Shown: positions 6,848-10,566 of the stretch, piece by piece
Numbering within the stretch: the first letter of the stretch is position 1
Layout of the letters: the number at the start of each line of letters is the position of its first letter
Assembly: GCA_021780625.1 (NCBI GenBank)
Contig: JAJXYI010000209.1
Span: forward strand, 1 to 10,566
DNA: 10,566 bases
Direction: 5' to 3'
Source of the DNA: a bacterium
GTDB taxonomy: Bacteria; Verrucomicrobiota; Verrucomicrobiae; Opitutales; Opitutaceae
Translations under genes and position numbers: made by a program
Notes under the pieces: model-generated
Told to the model about the DNA's origin: nothing
The model's database searches: none
The model's input: the letters and a program-made list of their open reading frames with translations, nothing else

Positions 6848-6868
6848 TGGCCCTTCTGGGAGGGCCAC
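6847..6868. terminator. GC-rich hairpin between convergent murJ and galactokinase genes, possible bidirectional terminator
   Basis: GTGGCCCT (6847-6854) and AGGGCCAC (6861-6868) form a perfect 8-bp stem with a 6-base loop, directly joined to the palindrome at 6835-6847. Two strong hairpins in a 49-bp convergent gap suggest a shared 3'-end structure, but neither strand has the T-run of a classical intrinsic terminator, so this could work by pausing, with Rho, or as mRNA 3'-end protection. Confidence 0.45.
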
Positions 6869-6879
6869 GCGCTCCGGGA

Positions 6880-8019
6880 TCACAGGACCTGCGCGCCGTC
6901 GCCGGTCTGCATGTGCAGCACGTCGGGCGCCGAGCCGAACCTCGCGGCATAGGCGGCCGCCACGCCCTGGGCCTGCGTGCTGTTAAAGGCGCCGGACGTC
7001 ATCGCCATGACCGCTCCGCCGAAGCCGCCGCCGGTCAGGCGGGCGCCATGGACGTGGGGCGTCTTCTCGAGCGTATCCACGAGGAAGTCGAGTTCGGCGG
7101 TGCTATTCTCGAAGAGGGTCTGCGAGCTGCGATGCGAGGCGGTCAGGAGCCGCCCGACGGCGGCGAGGTCGCCCGAGGGCAGGACCTTGCAGGTGGCGTC
7201 GACGCGGCTGATCTCGTCGATCACGTGTTTGGCGCGCTTGTACGCGGCCTCATCGAGGCGGCCGCGGGCGGCTTCAAGCGCCGCGGGGGTTGCATCGACG
7301 AGCAGGCCCACGCCCAGCGCCTTCGCGGCGTCCATGCACTCCTTGTGACGTGCGGCGTAGAGACCGTCCACGAGCGCATGCTTGGTGTGGGTGTTGAAAA
7401 TCCAAAAATGCGCGCCGGCGGGCAGGGGCACCGTCTCGAAGCGCGGGCCGCGGCAGTCGATGAAGACCAGGTGGTTCTTCCGACCGAAGCCGGACACGCC
7501 CTGGTCGAGGATGCCGCAGGGAACCCCGACGAAATGGTTCTCGGCATGTTTGCCGATCTTCACGAGCGTCTCGCGGGAGGGGTTCTGGCCGGTGATCGCG
7601 AGGAAGGCCAGGCCCGACGCGAGTTCGACGGCGGCGCTGCTGCTGAGGCCGGCGCCGACCGGCAGGTCGGACATGTCGAGGTAATCGAAACCCTCGGGCG
7701 CCTTCAGGTCGAAGGCCGGGAGGGCGGCCAGCACGCCCTGGGCGTAGTTCGTGTAGCTGCCAGTGCCGTCGAGCTTCCTGAGGTGGCCCCCCGGAAGGGT
7801 GATGATCTCATCGGTGTGGCCGCTGTAGAAGCGGCGCTGGCCGTCCGAGCGGCGGGCGATGGCGACGCCCACGCCCCGGTCGATCGAGGCGCCGAGCACG
7901 GTGCCGCCGTTGTAATCGGTGTGGTTTCCGATGAATTCAATGCGGCCCGGCGCGTGGGTGACGGCGTCGGGCTGGCGGCCGAAGATCTTCTGAAACTGGG
8001 CTGCGAGCTTGTCTTTCAT
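6880..8019 (-). CDS. galK: Galactokinase-family GHMP kinase
   Basis: This 379-residue cytoplasmic kinase should phosphorylate galactose (or a related sugar) at C1 with ATP, the first step of the Leloir pathway. The galactokinase signature region is APGRIEFIGNHTDYNGG (23-39), the GHMP ATP loop DLPVGAGLSSSAA (118-130), the catalytic-base motif GILDQGVSGFG (169-179, D172) and the last GHMP motif RLTGGGFGGAV (327-337). R26 and D172 match the catalytic Arg and Asp, and Y221 the sugar-binding Tyr. The normal GEHTDY is GNHTDY: the Glu that contacts galactose is Asn32, so the substrate is not certain. The start at 8019 (MKDKLAAQF) fits the family length; the open frame continues to 8160, but that part is Pro/Arg-rich with no homology. 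No Shine-Dalgarno sequence is seen. No galT, galE or transporter is adjacent. It is divergent from the TPR gene. Confidence 0.9.
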   Translation of the reverse strand: MKDKLAAQFQKIFGRQPDAVTHAPGRIEFIGNHTDYNGGTVLGASIDRGVGVAIARRSDGQRRFYSGHTDEIITLPGGHLRKLDGTGSYTNYAQGVLAALPAFDLKAPEGFDYLDMSDLPVGAGLSSSAAVELASGLAFLAITGQNPSRETLVKIGKHAENHFVGVPCGILDQGVSGFGRKNHLVFIDCRGPRFETVPLPAGAHFWIFNTHTKHALVDGLYAARHKECMDAAKALGVGLLVDATPAALEAARGRLDEAAYKRAKHVIDEISRVDATCKVLPSGDLAAVGRLLTASHRSSQTLFENSTAELDFLVDTLEKTPHVHGARLTGGGFGGAVMAMTSGAFNSTQAQGVAAAYAARFGSAPDVLHMQTGDGAQVL

Positions 8020-8208
8020 TGGGGAGGGCGGGAAAGGTGAGGTTCCACCTTGCCAAGGGAGCGGAGCAGGTGAAGCACAAAGGCGGCTGATCGCCCGAAC
8101 GGGTGAGGACGCGGGCTCCCCGCACTCCGGCGAACGCCGCCGGACGGTGCGTGTCGACAACGCGGTTGATTGTTGACGGTCAACAAAGCAACCTTCCGCC
8201 TCGCTCCC
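8020..8208. other. Divergent intergenic region between galactokinase and TPR genes
   Basis: These 189 bases hold three dyads: AAGGTG/CACCTT (8034-8051), 15 bp before the galactokinase start; TCCGGC/GCCGGA (8126-8144); and the long palindrome at 8164-8193 near the TPR start. TTGACG (8173-8178) resembles a -35 box for the TPR gene, but no -10 box is seen at the right distance. Confidence 0.5.
8164..8193. promoter_or_regulatory. Candidate operator: perfect 17-bp palindrome with extended outer arms
   Basis: TTGTTGAC (8170-8177) and GTCAACAA (8179-8186) are exact reverse complements around one central G. Outer arms GGTTG (8164-8168) and CAACC (8189-8193) also pair, with one and two unpaired bases between. 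The element is more A+T-rich than its surroundings and ends 15-22 bp before the TPR start codon. The 8-1-8 odd-length form suits a dimeric helix-turn-helix repressor such as a GntR- or LacI-type regulator, but the regulator is not in the window. Confidence 0.55.
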
Positions 8209-10566
8209 ATGCGCCCGCGCTTTTTCGTCTGCCTGCTCGCAGTAGTCTCGCCGCTCGTCGCTGCGGAGGCGCCGCTGTTTCCGCCGGCTCCCCTGAGCTC
8301 CGCGGGCGCGGTGGCCAGGTCAGCGCATACGCCGGGCGAACTGCTTGCCGCGGAGACGGCCGCCGACCGAGCGCTGGCCCTGGGGCTTCCGTCGGTCGCG
8401 TCCGACCTTTACCTCCGGCTGCTCGCTCCCGGCTCGGGTTTCGATGGAGACAGGTCGGTCCTCCGCCTGTCCTGCGCCACCGCACTCATGGAGTATGGGC
8501 GCCTCGACGAGGCCCAGCGCGTCCTCGACGCAGAGACCGGCCCCCGAGGCCCCGCCTGGAAACTCCGGGCAGCCCTGATCGCCGCGAACGATCGCCGCAT
8601 CGAGCAGGCCCGCCGCGAGATCGCGGATGTGCGCGTCGACCAGCTCCCCGGGCAGGACCGGGGCTGGTGGTATTTCCTGCAGGGCATGCTCGCCGACGCC
8701 GCAAACAAGTTCGACCAGAGCCGCGACTTCTACGCCCAGGCCATCCAGCACGCCGCCACCGAGCTCGCACGCGTGCGCTTCGACCTCGCCCGGGAGCAGG
8801 CCTTCCTTCGGCGCGGGGAGGTCAATCTGGACGCCCTGCGCGCAAACGCCGAGCGTTTCCAGGGACAGAAGGTCGGCTACGGCGCGATCAAGCAGTACGC
8901 CATCGGCCTGTACGCCACGGGACACCAGGGCGAGGCGGTCGGTCAGCTCCAGCGCCTGCTGCAATCGCTCCCCCACGTGGAGGTCAACGAGGTTGACGAA
9001 GTCCGCCTGCTGCTCGGCATGATCGACGGCGCCACGCAGGGCTCGGCGGGCCGCGACGCGCTGTTCCGCCTGCTCGAGAACGGTCACGACGCGGGCCGGC
9101 AGCGCATCGCGCTCATGCTCCTGGCGCAGGCCTCGACGCAGGGCGTGGCGGCCGACGAGTTCCGGTCGCGCCTCGACCGCATGATCGCGGCGCAGCCGCC
9201 GCATCCGATTCTCGACTACCTGCTCCTGGCCCGGGCCGAATCGGCGCTGCTCGCCAAGGATTTTGCGCAGGCCGAGGACGACGCCCGCTCGCTGCTCGAC
9301 CGCTTTCCCGGCTCCCAGCTTCGGGCCTACGCGCTCGGTGTGCTGACGAATGCGACCTGGGAGCAAAGGCGCTACCGCACCGCCGCGGACTACGCGGAGA
9401 AGGCGCGCGCCGTGCTCCCTCCCGGTCCCGCGCGCTCCCAGCTCGGAGTCGTGGTCGCAGAGGCGTGGTATCGGGCCGGCGACTACCGCAGCGCCGCCGA
9501 CGCCTACGCCGCGGCCCTGCGCGAGCTTCCCCCCGACGTGGCACCGGGACAGGTCATGTTCCAGCGCGTTGAATCCGAGATCGACGCGGGCCGCCTCGAC
9601 CAGGCGCGCACGCTGCTCGACGGGTTCGCGCGCAACCCCTCGTTCGACATCGACGACCGCTGGCAAGCCGAGTGGAACCTCGCGCGCTCGCTCGAGGCCG
9701 CGGGCCGCCAGGCCGACGCGTTGACCCGCGTGGCCGCGCTGCTGGCGCCCGGAGCGCCTCTGCCCAACGACGCCTCCCTGCGCGCCCGGATGGCCTGGCT
9801 GCGCGCCCGCCTCTCGCTCGACGCGGGCAAACCCGCGGAGGCGTTCAAGCTCGCCTCCGGCCTCGTCCCGGGCCTCGAGGGCATCGCGCCCGACCTGAAA
9901 AGCACGATCGCCAGCTCGGCGGCCCTCATCGCAGCCCAGGCCGAATTCGCGCTGAACCGCCCCGACGAGGCACTCGCCGCCCTCAAGAAGCTCCGCGCGG
10001 ATTTTCCCCACAGCGATGCGGCGGTGTATTCGATGATCGCCGAGGCCGACTACTTCCTGTCCAAGGACCGCTCCGTCGACGCGCAGCAGCGGCTCGTCCA
10101 GCTGGCCGACGAGTACAAGGACAGCCCCTACGCCCCCTACGCGCTGTATCGCGCCGCGCTGCTCGCCGAGCGCCGGGGCCAGGACGCCAGCTTCCAGGAC
10201 GCCAACCGCCTCATCGAGCAGCTCGTCAGCCGCTACCCGACCAGCGACCTTGTCTTCTACGCCCGGCTGAAGCAGGGCGACCTTCTGCGCAAGCTCAACG
10301 AGTTCGACCTGGCCCAGCGCGCCTACGAGTACCTCGTTCGCAATTATCCGCAGCACAGGGACATCCCCGCCGTCCTGCTCTCCCTGGCCGACTGCCATGC
10401 CGCCCAGGCCGGCACCAACCCCGAGCATGCCGCCCGGGCCCTCGAGATCTACGAGGGCCTCGTCTCCCGACCCGACGCGAGCCCCGACATGCGGGTCGAG
10501 GCCGGCTACAAGCTCGGCGCGGCGTATCGGCGCCGCGGTGACCTCAAGCGCGCAACCGAGGTGTGG
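8209..10566 (+). CDS. Secreted tetratricopeptide-repeat protein (3' end outside window)
   Basis: Frame 1 is open without a stop from ATG 8209 to the last base, 786 codons. The N-terminus (MRPRFFVCLLAVVSPLVAA, then EAPL) is a signal peptide with likely cleavage after A19 and no lipobox, so the protein is probably periplasmic or outer-membrane associated. The rest is almost all paired helices rich in Ala, Leu, Arg and Asp. TPR-like units include LMEYGRLDEAQRVLD (about residues 93-107), KDFAQAEDDARSLLDRFPGS (about 348-367) and NRPDEALAALKKLRADFP (583-600). The best repeats are the last ones, up to AQRAYEYLVRNYPQH (about 702-716), in the style of BamD/CpoB-type periplasmic TPR proteins. Such proteins usually act as scaffolds in envelope assembly; the partner here is unknown. 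An in-frame TGA at 8167-8169 bounds the start; no Shine-Dalgarno sequence is present. A candidate operator lies just upstream. It is divergent from the galactokinase. Confidence 0.9.
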   Translation, partial: MRPRFFVCLLAVVSPLVAAEAPLFPPAPLSSAGAVARSAHTPGELLAAETAADRALALGLPSVASDLYLRLLAPGSGFDGDRSVLRLSCATALMEYGRLDEAQRVLDAETGPRGPAWKLRAALIAANDRRIEQARREIADVRVDQLPGQDRGWWYFLQGMLADAANKFDQSRDFYAQAIQHAATELARVRFDLAREQAFLRRGEVNLDALRANAERFQGQKVGYGAIKQYAIGLYATGHQGEAVGQLQRLLQSLPHVEVNEVDEVRLLLGMIDGATQGSAGRDALFRLLENGHDAGRQRIALMLLAQASTQGVAADEFRSRLDRMIAAQPPHPILDYLLLARAESALLAKDFAQAEDDARSLLDRFPGSQLRAYALGVLTNATWEQRRYRTAADYAEKARAVLPPGPARSQLGVVVAEAWYRAGDYRSAADAYAAALRELPPDVAPGQVMFQRVESEIDAGRLDQARTLLDGFARNPSFDIDDRWQAEWNLARSLEAAGRQADALTRVAALLAPGAPLPNDASLRARMAWLRARLSLDAGKPAEAFKLASGLVPGLEGIAPDLKSTIASSAALIAAQAEFALNRPDEALAALKKLRADFPHSDAAVYSMIAEADYFLSKDRSVDAQQRLVQLADEYKDSPYAPYALYRAALLAERRGQDASFQDANRLIEQLVSRYPTSDLVFYARLKQGDLLRKLNEFDLAQRAYEYLVRNYPQHRDIPAVLLSLADCHAAQAGTNPEHAARALEIYEGLVSRPDASPDMRVEAGYKLGAAYRRRGDLKRATEVW

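Noticed and set aside
5144..6952. 602-codon + strand open frame overlapping murJ in another frame
   Set aside because: It is Arg/Gly/Ala-rich without membrane segments or motifs, while the frame from 5280 is unmistakable MurJ.
6847..8040. 397-codon + strand open frame opposite the galactokinase gene
   Set aside because: The - strand frame carries all galactokinase motifs; the + strand translation shows none.
8020..8160. N-terminal extension of the galactokinase to 8160
   Set aside because: The added 47 residues are Pro/Arg/Ser-rich, unlike any galactokinase start; ATG 8019 gives the usual length and places the GR..IG motif near residue 25.
8320..10428. 702-codon open frame on the - strand opposite the TPR gene
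   Set aside because: Its translation has no recognisable motifs and reads as the reverse of a GC-rich helical coding frame. The + strand frame 8209-10566 has a signal peptide and TPR helices.

Overview
The window is G+C-rich bacterial chromosome with ordinary, densely packed housekeeping genes. No mobile element, CRISPR array, rRNA or tRNA was seen. The gene mix and protein flavour (an FmdB-type zinc ribbon ending in a poly-Ser tail, a galactokinase with a GNHTDYNGG motif, a long secreted TPR protein, no visible Shine-Dalgarno sequences) suggest a Verrucomicrobiota, perhaps Opitutae, chromosome. That assignment is an inference; there is no phylogenetic marker here to settle it.

Layout from left to right. 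(1) 1-429, + strand: the 3' end of an unrecognised gene with a possible winged-helix segment and a Pro/Ala/Glu-rich tail, followed by a strong intrinsic terminator (457-493). (2) 514-2950, - strand: a two-gene unit, ispA-type prenyl diphosphate synthase then glpK glycerol kinase, 49 bp apart. (3) 3157-4109, + strand: a small FmdB-family zinc-ribbon protein, with a terminator-like hairpin directly ahead of its start codon, then a single-pass membrane protein of unknown function. (4) 4119-5150, - strand: pta, phosphate acetyltransferase. (5) 5280-6830, + strand: murJ, the lipid II flippase, starting at GTG. (6) 6880-8019, - strand: a galactokinase-family gene. (7) 8209 to the right edge, + strand: a long secreted TPR protein that is cut by the window. 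Strand alternates in blocks, giving three convergent junctions (429/514, 4109/4119, 6830/6880) and three divergent promoter regions (2951-3156, 5151-5279, 8020-8208).

The genes do not form one pathway. The themes are central carbon entry (GlpK, Pta, galactokinase) and cell-envelope construction (the prenyl diphosphate synthase that precedes undecaprenyl phosphate, the lipid II flippase MurJ, the membrane-anchored protein and the secreted TPR protein).

I found no clearly new multi-gene system. The points most worth a second look are a perfect 17-bp palindrome in the galactokinase/TPR divergent region, an Asn in place of the sugar-binding Glu of the galactokinase signature, the hairpin plus T-run 6 nt before the FmdB start, the lack of Shine-Dalgarno sequences at every start, and a possible TULIP/YpmS-like fold in the membrane protein. 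The TPR gene is easy to miss because it has no stop in the window and a long antisense open frame lies opposite it.
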